From contig JACAXG010000032.1 in the NCBI GenBank assembly GCA_018881555.1, positions 3,608,837-3,672,836 on the forward strand: 64,000 nt of DNA, written 5' to 3'. The stretch comes from Amblyornis subalaris. Its lineage: Eukaryota > Chordata > Aves > Passeriformes > Ptilonorhynchidae. The position numbers and the translations under genes were made by a program. Of this stretch, positions 51,877 through 62,317 are shown one piece after another. Positions within the stretch are counted from its first letter, which is position 1. Each line of letters starts with the position of its first letter. A model generated the notes under the pieces. The model worked only from the letters and a program-made list of their open reading frames with translations, was not told where the DNA came from and did no database searches.

Positions 51877-52753
51877 TCAGATTAAATCCCTTCTTTATAA
51901 GACAGCTAACAGTGATTCATGCTCAGGATGCATGTGACATAGTCATTAACAATAACCCTGGATTTATTAGTAGTAGTTCTAGCTGAGGTACATATCCACC
52001 AGTTTCATAGATGGGCATAACATCTCCAGATCTCCAGAGAGCCTTTCAAAGAAGGTATAGACCTCAGACATGCATTACCTAAGCTATACCTGGACCATAT
52101 ACTCCAGAAACTTGACCAGCACTTTGGATGATGCTTGTTATCTGACTGCTGGGGTATTACCGATACTGTAACAGAAAAAAACCCTTATTTTGAAGCAAAA
52201 ATGCTTTCACTGAGACTAGCAATATAGCCCAGCCTTTGTTGTTTTACATAAGTGTCTCATATTTGGGGTGGAATGAGTAAGATACAGCAGACATTCAGNG
52301 CAAAAGGATCATTTTCTACTCAGGAAGTTGGAGGTTTAATAATAAATGTGGCCTGAGGATTCAAATTTATAGTCTGATCTTAAGGGAGCTTCTGAGCACT
52401 CAGTGCCTTTGAAACAAGGCAGCAGTGTCTGTGAGAGGTACTAAATGAGTTCCTCTGGGCCGGACAAAGGCCAAGGCTGCAAGTGAAGCACTNCTGCCCA
52501 GGAGACAGGACAGACCCCCCCACAGAAAGCAGCAATCTTGTCCTGAGGACTCCTCTTTGAGCAACCCAGCCTTCCCTCACCATAGAAACTCTTGTTCTGT
52601 GCCTGCTCTGGGGTTTCTGGTCATTGCCCATGACCCACAGGCTCCCCTTGCAGTTCAGTGGGGCAGTCACTACACCTGGACTCAAACCATTTTCAAGGTC
52701 ATCACACCTACTCCAAACACTGCTTGCAACAGTGGCTTCCAAAAAAAAATAAA
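51877..52753. other. Non-coding stretch, no recognised element
   Basis: A 125-codon minus frame (52380-52757) crosses it but resembles nothing I know. A run of A bases at 52741-52749 directly precedes the next CR1 tail. Confidence 0.55.
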
Positions 52754-52982
52754 CCATAGAATCATAGAATCACAGAATGGTTTGGNATTGAAGAGACCTT
52801 AAGGATCATCTCATTCCAACCCCCTTGTGTGGGCAGGGACACTTTCCACTAGAACAAGGTGCTCAAAGCCCCGTCCAATCTGACCCTGAACACTTCCAGG
52901 AATGGGGCATCCACAGCTTCTCTGGGTAACCTGTAGCGGTGTCTGAGCTGCCTCACAATAAAGATGTTCCTGTATATTACAT
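52754..52982 (-). mobile_element. CR1 3' fragment
   Basis: It begins with three reversed octamers (CATAGAATCATAGAATCACA). Then follow 'ttaaggatcatctcattcca', 'cccttgtgtgggcagggaca', 'cttccaggaatggggcatcc' and 'acagcttctctgggtaacct', the standard 3' untranslated region and adjoining ORF end of a common avian CR1 type. It is truncated after about 230 bp near 'aataaagatgttcctg'. It is less diverged than the copy at 49551. Confidence 0.96.
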
Positions 52983-54009
52983 TTTTCTTAGTTCATTGTC
53001 TCCTTTTACACTTTTCCATGAAAGTTGTAGGAAATACCACTTTTGCACAGCAGGCAGGGGGTAAATGAAAGTTTAACAGTAATACAAAGACCAAATAAAC
53101 ATTTTATTACAACAAAACCCCTGTCAGTTTCTGGTTACTCTCAATCTGCTCCCTGGTAGGAGCACAACAAATGCTAAATGTCAGCGTAAAGTCTCTGTGG
53201 AAAGCCAGTTCTTAAAAAATGCATTGCAAATATCACATTTGTTTCCTCTGATCATCCCATTTCTCCAGCCGTTTGAGAGTGGGGTCTGTACACCCCTCTA
53301 GAGACGTGTATCACACGTGACTGCAGGTGGGGTATCCCTTCAGGGCTGCTGCAGCAGGAGTGGCAGCAGCATTACATCACTCGGTGCTCCACCACCCGCG
53401 GTGACCTCACAGCTCTCAGGAACGCCTGCTGTCAGCACATGGTATCTTCTGTAAGGGCTGATAAGGTGCTGATTTTAAAATCTGCGTGTTACCTCACCTG
53501 CCCCCAACTCCAGCTACAGGCTGAANATATTCTAGAGGTACTTAAGCAGTTTATTGCAGCCATAAAAGTCATGTGCCACTCATCAGCATTTTGGTAAAAT
53601 ATTACACAGATATTTCTATCAAATACATTCTTTCATGTAATCCATTGAAGTGAATAAAGTCTCTTGTGAGGTCTACCAAGTCCCTGATTTGTGTTTATTT
53701 GAAATCTCATATATCACCGCTAAAAGNTATATGAAAAGAAAAAAATACCTGAATACAGGGAATACAACAAAGGACACACAGAATGCACACTCTCAGATCG
53801 GGGGCACAGCATCCCTGGGGCAGAGTAAAAACAAGCCCAGAGCCTGTCTGGGCAGCCCAGGAGCACCCCCACAGGTAGACAGATTTGTCAAAAGGCAATT
53901 TGCTCTTCCCTAGGACAACCCAGCCTAGTGGGAAATTAAACTGGGGGCTGCTGGGTGCTGGGCATGGATGCCCGGGGGTAGGTCTGATGGAAAATGGGGC
54001 ATGGGGGTG
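52983..54009. other. Non-coding stretch, no recognised element
   Basis: No exon or repeat is recognised. A few CpG-containing, GC-rich bases occur near 53380-53420. Confidence 0.55.
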
Positions 54010-54264
54010 AAGAGAGCCGGTTCACATTTCGGTGGCAGATATTCTAGCAGGCATCAACCCTAGTGGTTTCTGAATGTTAGTTTGCTTTAAACATATTTTG
54101 GAGACTTTGTTTTTAATACTNTAGGTAGCATGAAGATCTTTTCATTTTCTTCTTTTATTTTGGTAATAGCAATTTGATTTTCTAAAGGGAAATATAAAAT
54201 TCTGCTTTGAAGCAGTCAAGAGGACCAAATTCCCTGCACTGAGATCATCCTTAACTCTGGTTTT
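54010..54264 (+). repeat. Copy 2 of the ~260-bp direct duplication
   Basis: This is the partner of 50114-50380, about 3.9 kb downstream in the same orientation. It lacks several bases present in copy 1, for example around the TCTTTCTTTTT pyrimidine run, and contains one N. Directly downstream the sequence becomes LTR-like, which is not the case for copy 1. The duplicated unit therefore ends close to 54264. Confidence 0.9.
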
Positions 54265-54870
54265 GGTAACCAAAACCTGAGGGGCTGAAGCTGTGAACAT
54301 CCACATCAGTGTGGGGACATCTCTGAGGGTCCCANGGCATGTAGGAGCAGCCCTGAGGGACTGCAGCTATAGGTGACTCACACCCATACACCCTGCAAGA
54401 CTGTGACCATGGGGGAAACAGCAGTGCAGGAACACCATGAGGGACTGAGGACAGAGGTGACCCTCACCATAGTGGGGACACTGAGAAACAACTCTTTGAA
54501 GCCAAGCTAGAAGCAAAGAGCAGTAGAGAAAAGCCTAGAGAAACAAATGGTGGCAGAGAAAATGAACAAGCAAAAAGCATCAGCAATAAACAGTTCCATG
54601 CATGGCCCCAAGTTCTTATGCCACCAGAGAAATTGGGNCAGGATAACTGCGAATTGGGGTGAAAGTCAGGGATGTTGAGGATAGGAAGGGGGGGAAGATA
54701 AGTGTTTGATTCAGGGGAAGGAGGACAAAAGATGTTTGGTTCTGTCCTCTTTTTCTTTTTTGGTTAATATTAATCAGTCATCAGAAATTCATGCTGTTTG
54801 GAAATAAATTAAGTAAAAATTCCTAACACTGAGTCTGTTTGGCCAGCAACTTCACTATCCATAAGAATTA
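54265..54870 (+). mobile_element. Possible solo LTR-like remnant
   Basis: The stretch has a retroviral LTR-like plan without any gene. It contains repeated 'gagggact'-type phrases (about 54355-54470) and two AATAAA signals at 54585-54590 and 54803-54808. A pyrimidine-rich block (TCCTCTTTTTCTTTTTTGG) follows 'gacaaaagatgtttggttct'. It closes with 'actgagtctgtttggcca', reminiscent of the downstream part of avian ERVL-type LTRs. I cannot define a TG...CA pair or a target-site duplication, and no gag, pol or env is seen. Family assignment is from pattern memory only. Confidence 0.35.
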
Positions 54871-55599
54871 GTCTGTTTGAGGCTTTCATCAAGGAGCTTC
54901 TCTGGTAAATCAGCTGTCTCTCCTCAAAGAAGCAGGGAGAGAGTGCTGCCAGACATACCTGATGCCAGAGACCACACACAGACAGCATTTATTCCTGCTT
55001 GGAGGCTGAGGGGAGGAGCGTGTTTTGCTGAAGTTTGTTCAGAGGCCATAGAAGTCTTGGTGCAATTTGCTTTTGCTTTACACTGTGCTCATGCCACATG
55101 TTCTCCAAGGAAACCAGGCACTGAAAGAGAATCAGCCAGTTGCCAGCATTTCCTCTGTGCTGTGGATATGTTTGCTGTGCGTGCATCCCTTAAACCGCCC
55201 CAGGCCAGGCTGGAATCAGCAATGCTGCTGAGTGAGCCAAGGAGAAAATTCCCTGTGCCCAGGGTGGGAAGATCTGGGTAAGAGGCTTCTCTGCTACAGC
55301 TCTTCCTCAGTGAAGCCTGCCTGGTGGATGCCTGATTTCCAGGCTTTTTTAAGATGTACAGACTTTCATTTACATCCATAAACACATGGAAATTTCTCAG
55401 CAAAGTGGGATTTGTGCCCACCTATCTGGATTCCTATTTGGANGGGAATAATTAGCAGCTCTGTTNTTNNTTTTTTTTTTTTCAGTTTAGAACGATTAGG
55501 TTATAGTCTTCATTAAATNATTTCTTATTTGAGCTGTTGCCTGTGACAGACCACACACACTCTCTACTGTCTCCCCATGCTAAACAATGTGTCTGACCC
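54871..55599. other. Non-coding stretch with assembly-poor T run
   Basis: A 134-codon plus frame (54877-55281) shows no family resemblance. A T-rich run at 55465-55483 contains three N bases, the densest cluster in the window and probably a homopolymer assembly problem. Confidence 0.55.
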
Positions 55600-55950
55600 C
55601 ACAGAATCATAAAATTTGTAAAAGTTCTTTAAGGTCATCAAGTCTGATCATTAATCCAACACTGCCAAGCCAATCACTAAACCATGTCCCCAGGTGCCAC
55701 ATCTACATGTCTTTTAAATACCTTCAGGGATGGTGACTCAGCCACTTCCCTGNGCAGCCTCTTTGAATGCCTGATCATTCTTTCAGTGAAGAANTTGTTC
55801 CTAATATTCANTCTAAACCTTATCTGGTGCAATTTGAGGCAGTTTTCTCTTATCACTTGTTACTTTGGAGAAGAAACTGACTCCCACCTGTCCACAACTT
55901 CCTTTCAGGTAGANAGTGAGAGAGTCTCCCCTNAGGCTCTCTGTTTCTCT
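55600..55950 (-). mobile_element. CR1 3' fragment, diverged
   Basis: It starts with an eroded reversed tail (CACAGAATCATAAAATTTGT). It then matches the copy at 42402 step by step: 'aaaccatgtccccaggtgcc', 'cttcagggatggtgactcag', 'tcttatcacttgttactttg' and 'gagtctcccctnaggctc'. About 350 bp are kept before CR1 similarity ends near 55950. The higher divergence and shortened tail suggest it is older than the copy at 42402 or has decayed faster. Confidence 0.92.
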
Positions 55951-55951
55951 T

Positions 55952-56060
55952 CAAGCCTGACTGCAAGCACAGTTCCTGACTGTTCTGCAGCACAGAGCTA
56001 GAAACTGCTCTTTCAGCAAGCCCTCCCCATAATAAACTGCTTGCCAAGANGTTTGTGGGC
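55952..56060 (+). mobile_element. Possible LTR end fragment
   Basis: The block 'caagcctgactgcaagcac' is followed by 'agagctagaaactgctcttt', an AATAAA signal at 56031-56036 and 'ctgcttgcca'. That is the usual layout of the R/U5 part of a retroviral LTR. The first 19 bases recur exactly at 58816-58834, showing that the block is a dispersed or duplicated element. No TG...CA termini or retroviral genes are seen. It begins right where the CR1 fragment ends. Confidence 0.35.
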
Positions 56061-56916
56061 GACAAGCACGAAGATGAGTGTAAGTCAGGGCAAATGTTTT
56101 TAAAATTTCACACATGTGTTTATTTTTATCTTTTCCCAATATTTGTCCAGCTGTCTAATCTTCCTAAGAACTGCATAAATTAGGTTAACTCTTGCCCAGT
56201 GAAAAATTCCATGCCAAATTCTCCCAGGCAGAGCTGGAGGTGGGTTTTTCAGTCATGTCACCTCNTCCTTCCCCCCCAGAAAAACGGTCCGAAAAAATAA
56301 TGTCTCTAACATTCACCTTAAACCATATACTGTGGTAAAAGAAACAAATTTCTTCAAAAAACTAAAAGTAACTTCTGTCAAAGAAAATGTTCTTCTTCAA
56401 GCCTAACCCTGAGTCATGGTGTCACTCAGATGATGAGATTTATCCACGGTTTCAGTTATTGCAGTCTTCAGCACAAGTCATTTTTCCTTTGGTATGCTGC
56501 TCCCATCTCTGCCTTTTCAAAACCAAAATTTTCAGTGTGTGTCCATGTAAAAGCTCTGGACAAAAAANCCTTCTATTTCCCTGCATGTAAAACTCAAAAT
56601 GAAGCTAACCACCTACCACTGGTATCTCAGAAATACACCCCCACGTTTTTCTTTGCTCTTCTCCCACATTGTGCTACCTTACCAGGCTCAGTAACTTGGC
56701 TTCCAGCCTCTAACTATTAAGAAAAGTAATTGGCAATAGAAATGTGAAGAACCCCCACTGAAAACCTCACACCTTACCAGTGCACACTGGTTGGCCTAAG
56801 ACAAGCTGTGTCATCCTAGTAAGGTGTTAAGGAGTCCACGTCCTAGGCCAGGATGACACTGTTAGGGCACCAAGAATAGGCCATGAGAGTCTTTAAGGGT
56901 CTCAACCAATACAACA
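56061..56916. other. Non-coding stretch, no recognised element
   Basis: I recognise no exon or named repeat. Confidence 0.55.
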
Positions 56917-57225
56917 AAATCATACAGTGATAGAACATCCTGAGTTGGAAGGAACACACAAGGATCATCAAGTCCAACTCCCAGCCCTGCATAGGACCAT
57001 CCCCAAGAATCACACCATGTGCTGAGAGTGCTGTCCANATGCTTCTTGATCTCTGGCAGGCTTGGTGCTGTAGATTGCAATGAGGTCTCCCCTCAGTCTC
57101 CTCCAGCTGAACAGACCAAGTGCCCACAGCCACTCCTCATANGGCTTCACCTCAAGGCCCTTCACCATCCTCATGGCCTCCTTTGGATGCTCTCTAATAG
57201 CTTTATATCTTTCTCTTTCATGACA
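56917..57225 (-). mobile_element. CR1 3' fragment with internal deletion
   Basis: The reversed tail at 56917-56940 ('tgatagaacatcctgagttg') is followed by 'aaggatcatcaagtccaact' and 'cacaccatgtgctgagagtg'. The sequence then jumps from 'caggcttggtgctgtaga' straight to 'ttgcaatgaggtctccc'. Compared with the full 3' end at 61707-62130, the region equivalent to about 61824-61981 (roughly 158 bp) is missing. Upstream ORF text resumes afterwards ('cctcaaggcccttcaccatc', 'ggatgctctctaatagcttt'). It is the same CR1 type as the copy at 61707 but in opposite orientation. Confidence 0.94.
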
Positions 57226-58059
57226 ATTTTGACAAAGGGAAGGCTGGAGGTATTTCTTGCCACCTCCTGCCTCTCTTCCTTCTCCACATCCCCACAAAGG
57301 TCAGCTTTTACCATGGCCAGAGGATCCAGTGCTCCAAGGCAGGACCCCCAAATTCTCCATGGACAGAAGTGCAGAGAAGGAGACCTAAGTGTATGCAGAG
57401 AGAAGTTCCCTCTGCACCCAGGACTGCATTTGCTCCATGAACCANGGCTTGCATGACCAGTGGTGTGTGTCACCTTCGACAAGATCATCCCATCTGGTGG
57501 CTTAGTGCATGCTCCCAACCACAGGTCTGGTCATGCTTTCACTCCTTGTTGTGTCTGTGGGCCTTCCCCAGTCCATATGCTGGGATGCTGAGGGGGACCC
57601 AACACAATCAGATGCAATTTTGTCCCTTGTCAGGGGTACAACAACTACAATTTGAAGTCCAGCATCATTTAACGTTGGAAGTTTGTAACATTTCCAGTAA
57701 CACTGCAAAATTAAGGTGCAGGCTGATCTCCTCTGCTGAAGAAAGCAAGAATAAGTCAACTCAAAATCCCCCTATGATTAAGCCAAAAAAGGAATCTGGA
57801 TTATCTGAGGTTCAAGATGGCAATGACCACAAGTTGCACCTTGATGGGATCAGATTGGGCCCTAGGAAACTTCTTAAGCAGGAGAATAATATAGTTCTGG
57901 AAGAATAAATCTCTGCCATAGAGAGGGATAGTAGAGTCTACCTATCTCAGATGAAGTGTATCTTCATCTATNTATTACAAGAGTCTGTCTATTACACAGA
58001 TGAAGTGTAAATTAGACTAGCAATGGCTTTTTCTGATGCTAGCAACAGTCCTGCCTTCA
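57226..58059. other. Non-coding stretch; 151-codon plus frame unrecognised
   Basis: A plus frame at 57453-57908 ends in a charged, protein-like segment (…LRLGPRKLL-type region near the stop), but I cannot match it to a family and it has no intron signals. A duplicated AGATGAAGTGTA phrase occurs at about 57950 and 57999. It might be a decayed retrocopy. Confidence 0.35.
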
Positions 58060-58130
58060 GCTTGAGGCTGGACTAGAGACCTTCAGAGGTCCCTTACCAC
58101 CTGCATTCCAATGACTCTGTGAAAATGCAA
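58060..58130 (+). mobile_element. CR1 3' terminal snippet
   Basis: The text 'ttgaggctggactagagacc', 'ttcagaggtccctta' and 'ccaatgactctgtgaa' is the closing ~70 bp of an older CR1 type with an octamer-derived tail, in plus orientation. The 5' part is missing or too decayed to see. Confidence 0.8.
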
Positions 58131-58860
58131 CCAGAACTGAAAGCTGTATGCAACTGCTTTATTATTTGCATAATGCCATTCACTCTTATCTACCTGCATG
58201 TTTATCTCTTGCCTACATGTTGCAATGCCATATCTAAATATTACTCAGCTTTTCTTTCTGAAAATTCTGACTGTGGTACCTAAAAGCAATCTGTTCTTTG
58301 AAGGCTCCTTTCTGTTAGGCTGAAGTATCCTCTTCCTGTGTAGAAGTAAAANGGAGATTAAGAAAAGGGAGATAAGACCTCAGATAAGGTAAAAACGTAA
58401 ACCTTAGCGAAATTCATCGGATGCTGAAAATGGATCTCACCTTCTCAAGTATAAGACCTGTGTTGCTACACACNGATGCACACCTATGTCATTAACCCAG
58501 AGATCATAAATAATGTTAGATAGACTCATTTCCGATTATACACTAAATTCAGTGCCAGAAAAGACTACCTGAACATTTGTTTTGGCCTCTGGAATATCTC
58601 AGAGTTTTACACACAACCATTCACACAAGAACTACAAGCTTGTGCTTGACAAAGTGTATCTTGCAGANAGACTTTATTCTTGCAGAAATCAACATTCTAA
58701 TGTTGATTGTTCAAATTTGTTCAAATTTGATGCAGAAGTGGNACAGCATCATGCCTTGTGCCAGTTATTAGGAGATGATGCCACTGACTTACTGAACAGA
58801 ATCAAGATTCTCTAACAAGCCTGACTGCAAGCACGGTTCCCCTGACTGGAGCTTAGGGCA
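58131..58860. other. Non-coding stretch with LTR-like block
   Basis: At 58816-58834 the 19-base block of the LTR-like fragment at 55952 recurs, extended as 'ggttcccctgactggag'. Before it, a frame at 58582-58815 looks charged and protein-like but contains X positions from N bases and matches nothing I know. A near-perfect 10-bp tandem (TTCAAATTTG twice) lies at about 58709-58729. Confidence 0.4.
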
Positions 58861-58861
58861 A

Positions 58862-58950
58862 GTGGTCTAGTGGAAGGTGTCCCCGCCCATAGCAAGGGGG
58901 TTGGAACTAAATTATCCTTATGGTCTCCTCTACCCAAACCATTCCATCAT
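58862..58950 (+). mobile_element. CR1 3' terminal fragment
   Basis: The sequence 'gtggtctagtggaaggtgtc', 'cccgcccatagcaagggggt' and 'tggaactaaattatccttat', then 'acccaaaccattcc', is the last ~90 bp of the common CR1 3' untranslated region in plus orientation. The octamer tail is lost or reduced to ATCATTTCTTCT. It is the mirror image of the beginning of the copies at 47254 and 52754. Confidence 0.93.
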
Positions 58951-59990
58951 TTCTTCTCTGGATAGAGGAGAGACAAAAGCCAAGGAGGATGAGCTATCTG
59001 CTGCAAGACTCAAAGTCCATGAGTTGGATGTCCATGCCAAGTTGGATGGACAAGATGACTTTCAGCTTTCAACCACCCTGTGGCATGGATTAAAAAAAGT
59101 CCTGTTAGAGCTCTTTCATGCTGATCTCAGAGATTTCATGTCATGGCGTGGTAACTAGAAGAGGTTCTCCTACAGCTCTGAAAACTTGGCTGTGATTTCT
59201 CACAAAAGATGTGACTTATCTCACAAAATCCTCCCCTGCCCCCCAGAAATGTCACTGCACCAGAAAACACAGCTTGCTGCTAGAAGAATGACATGACTGA
59301 AGAACTAATGCAGGCCAGAAATATCCTTGGGCTGGCACACAAGGAACGCGATGCCAAACGGNGACAGGATGATGACGGACAAGATGAACGGTGCCACCAT
59401 GACCTGGCACCACTCTCACATGTTTGTGGTTCACTAAAAGGCACTACAGAGGGGCTGGAACAAAAGCATAACACTTTGCTGGTGATTTAATCTCACTATT
59501 GAATGAACAAGGGCATCTTTCAGATTCTCAGGCTTTTAACTATTTGCAAAAATTTTAGCAGAGCATTTTGAGAGCAATCACGAGAAGAGGGCAGCTTCAA
59601 AGGGTAGTAGGAACAAGCAGGGAGTCCCTCTGGAAGGCAAAAAAGGGACCTCATAAACAAAAAGGGACAAAAGTGAAAGAAAGAGTGGAACAATATCTAC
59701 AGATCATATACGCAAAGTTTGGAAGTAAAACTAATACTTTGTCATGTTTTAACCAGGATGCCANGGTTCATTGTGTGGACAAGGCTAAATGGGAATACAC
59801 ACACAGGTCTGAAAAGGAGAGTGTCTGAGGGGAAAAGAAGTCAAGGAACCTGGTGCACTTGAACCAGGGACTAAATTACTCCTATCCCAAATGTTACACA
59901 TATCATGCAGGAAACTGGGTCTGGTAGCAAGTCCGTCTGAACAATTCTATCAAGGAAGGATGGCTTCCTGAGTGGCGTCCAGAGCTTGGC
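58951..59990. other. Unassigned stretch with charged open frames
   Basis: Two plus frames, 58877-59158 and 59293-59490, contain charged, coiled-coil-like residues (KAKEDELSAARLKVHELD and a RNILGLAHKERDAKR segment). A third at 59568-59828 is lysine-rich. They are in different frames, broken by stops and N bases, and I cannot link them to any family. A decayed processed pseudogene or an old transposon ORF is possible. No splice-site-bounded exon is evident. Confidence 0.3.
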
Positions 59991-60215
59991 TTTCTGAGCC
60001 TAGGAAACCAGAGGCTAAAAAGGTGTGTTAATTGCTTTCTATAAATACAGCAGGAAGGAAGGGGAAAGCAAACAGAGGAGAGGAAAGGATCCATTTAACC
60101 TAAAGCACAGTGTTGGCAGGAGAACAAATAGGTACAGACTGTCCACAAATATACTTAGGCTGAAAATTAGAAGGCTTCTTGCCTCTAAAGTGATCAGGAT
60201 CTCTTCCAAAAGCAA
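59991..60215 (+). mobile_element. Older CR1-type fragment without tail
   Basis: The blocks 'ataaatacagcaggaaggaa', 'aagcacagtgttggcaggag', 'acaaataggtacagactgtc' and 'ttaggctgaaaattagaagg' correspond to the late ORF region of an older CR1 type. In that type the text runs: a few-kilobase ORF end, then 'aacaaatgg...taaactg...aggctggaaattag'. Similarity fades near 'gatcaggatctcttcc' before any 3' untranslated region or tail. It is therefore a separate, internally cut copy and not the 5' part of the next CR1. Confidence 0.7.
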
Positions 60216-60655
60216 AACATAACATTTATTTGAAAACAGACTTTCAGGGTGAGTTCTTTCAAAAGCCTTTAAAAGAGATTTCTGTGATAGCAGGGGAGTT
60301 GGCTAATAAGCTGAAAGGTCTCTTGTTTCCAAAAACAGCTGTCTAGATCCAGAATAGCTATAAGAAGGTGGTTTAAAAATATTTATTTTGCATGCTTAAC
60401 TAGAAATCATTCAGCCTGCAATCANGCAAACCCCACTGGTGCCTCCATTAACTTTTGTGAAGTCAAGTCCTGTTTGTGAAACTTCAACTCACCTATTGCT
60501 ACTTCAGCTCCCTGAGAGCAAAGGGAATAGGGACAACAGCCCCCACAAAATATTGACAAACACATTTCCTCCTTCAAATCATAAGAAACAAGATAGAAAA
60601 AAATTTGGACTACATAAGCTCTACAGAGGAGTGGCAAAACTGTTCTGAGAGTGCN
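60216..60655. other. Non-coding stretch, no recognised element
   Basis: Nothing recognised between two CR1 copies of the same orientation. Confidence 0.5.
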
Positions 60656-60862
60656 GCTGGCACCTCAGATTTGATTCAAGGAAGAAATTTTTTACAATAA
60701 GGGTGGTAAAACAATGGCACAGCTTGCCCAGAGAGGTAGTGAATGTCCCATCCCTGGAACATTCAAGGTCAGGTTGAATGGGGCTCTGAGCAACTTGACC
60801 TTTAAAGGTCCCTTTCAACCCAAACCATTCTATTATTGTATGATTCTATGACTCTATGACTT
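60656..60862 (+). mobile_element. CR1 3' fragment with intact tail
   Basis: The plus strand shows 'aaggaagaaattttttacaa', 'aatggcacagcttgcccaga', 'gtcaggttgaatggggctct' and 'cctttaaaggtccctttcaa'. It ends with 'cccaaaccattctattat' and a run of octamers (TATGATTCTATGACTCTATG). It is 5' truncated at about 205 bp. The intact tail marks the true insertion end near 60862. An aberrant TGTATG octamer shows tail mutation. Confidence 0.96.
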
Positions 60863-61706
60863 TGGTTCTGTCTAAACCAGTGCCTGTGCAGAGTTACTCC
60901 TGTGCAGCTGTGATGCTCCAGGTTTATGCTGCACCTGATTCTGCAGGAGCCTCCCTCTGTGCAGAATTTGAGTGGAGCTGGCAGTGCTTTCTGCGAGCCA
61001 GGTGCCCCTGACTGCTGTCTGGATATTGTTGCTGCACCAAGGTTCACAGAACAAAAGCAGGGAGGGACGCATGGCATATGCAGATCTTTGGAGCTGCAAA
61101 TGACTTTCCAAGAAAACCACTAGTGGTTAATTTGCCAAGTGACAGAGAAGACAAAGTGTCACATTTTCCCTGTGTTTCCCTTGGAGCCCAGGCTCTTTCC
61201 CAGGGCAGCAGCTTTGGAGAGGGATATAGTTGAGCATTTGACACATGCACTATTTTGGGCTGTAAGAGTTGTTAATAACTTTTTGTAAAAACAGCCCACT
61301 AAGTTTACTTCCTGTTCCTTTCCAGCCATTTTCACTGCCTCATTTGCTGGGACTTTTTATNATGATAGGTCATTTCATGTGGCTCATTGTGTTGAGATAT
61401 TTCAGCACATTGTTCAAGACGCAGCGTTTTGCACTTCAAATAAATGCTGTAGTCTACTTCTTCACCTTCTATTTAAACTCTGGCAGGTGACTGACTAGGG
61501 ACAAGCTGACCTGCATTTTCTCAGAGAATTCATACTTCTTAGATTGGTACAAGATGAGACATGGTGTTGTGTTGTTTGTACCTCCAGCCACGAACTGATA
61601 TCCTATTCTCTATTAGAAATTCAGAAATATATTTTGTTTATATGGGCATTTCCTCAATTCTAAACACTGCTGAAGCAGTGCCAGCATGGAAACCTACCAC
61701 GGGCAG
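60863..61706. other. Non-coding stretch, no recognised element
   Basis: No exon or repeat recognised. Overlapping frames on both strands at 60802-61250 are mutually incompatible and look like chance. Confidence 0.55.
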
Positions 61707-62130
61707 CAGAAAGGAGGCTGTGAAGATGGTGAAGGGTCTAGAGGGGAAACCACACAANGAGTGTCTGAGGTCATTTGGCTTGTTCAGCCTGCAGGAGACT
61801 GATGGGAGAACTCATTGCAGTCTAGAGCTNCCTCAGGAGGGAAAGCGGAGGGGCAGGCACTGATCTCTTCTCTGTGGTGACCAGTGACATGAAGCTGTAT
61901 CAGGGAAGGTTGGATATCAGGAAAAAGTTCTTCACCCAGAGGGTGGTTGGGCACTAGAACCAGCTCCCCATGGAAGTGGTCACAGCACCAGCCTGACAGA
62001 GTTCAAGAAGTGTTTGGACAATGCTCTCAGGCACATGCTGTGATTCTTAGGATTGTCCTGTGGAGTTGGACTCAATGATCGTTGTGGGATACTTCCAAGT
62101 CAGGATATTCTATGATTCTGTGACTATTTC
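61707..62130 (+). mobile_element. CR1 3' fragment, about 420 bp, complete 3' end
   Basis: This is the best preserved CR1 of its type in the window. The late reverse-transcriptase ORF part is visible as 'gaagatggtgaagggtctag', 'gtcatttggcttgttcagcc', 'gatctcttctctgtggtgac' and 'aaaagttcttcacccagagg'. The 3' untranslated region follows ('gttggactcaatgatcgttg') and the tail 'tattctatgattctgtga'. N bases and frameshifts prevent coding. It is 5' truncated. Its tail is closely similar to the tail of the SINE starting about 190 bp downstream. Confidence 0.97.
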
Positions 62131-62317
62131 CAAGGGGAAAAATGTTCCAGAATGGAAATTATTCCTGATCAGTTCAGGGCATCCTGTGTGCAGCCCTTAC
62201 CTGAGTCAATGCTCATTTCCATGCCTNCACAAGCTGTACTGAGCTGTCTAAGCCTACACTCTGCTGAAGCCCCAGGAACAAAAGCCCTGGATTTTCCATG
62301 GACTCAGTCAACTCACT

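Noticed and set aside
59991..60862. One long CR1 split by an insertion
   Set aside because: The two pieces overlap in element order and look like different CR1 types, so they are separate insertions.
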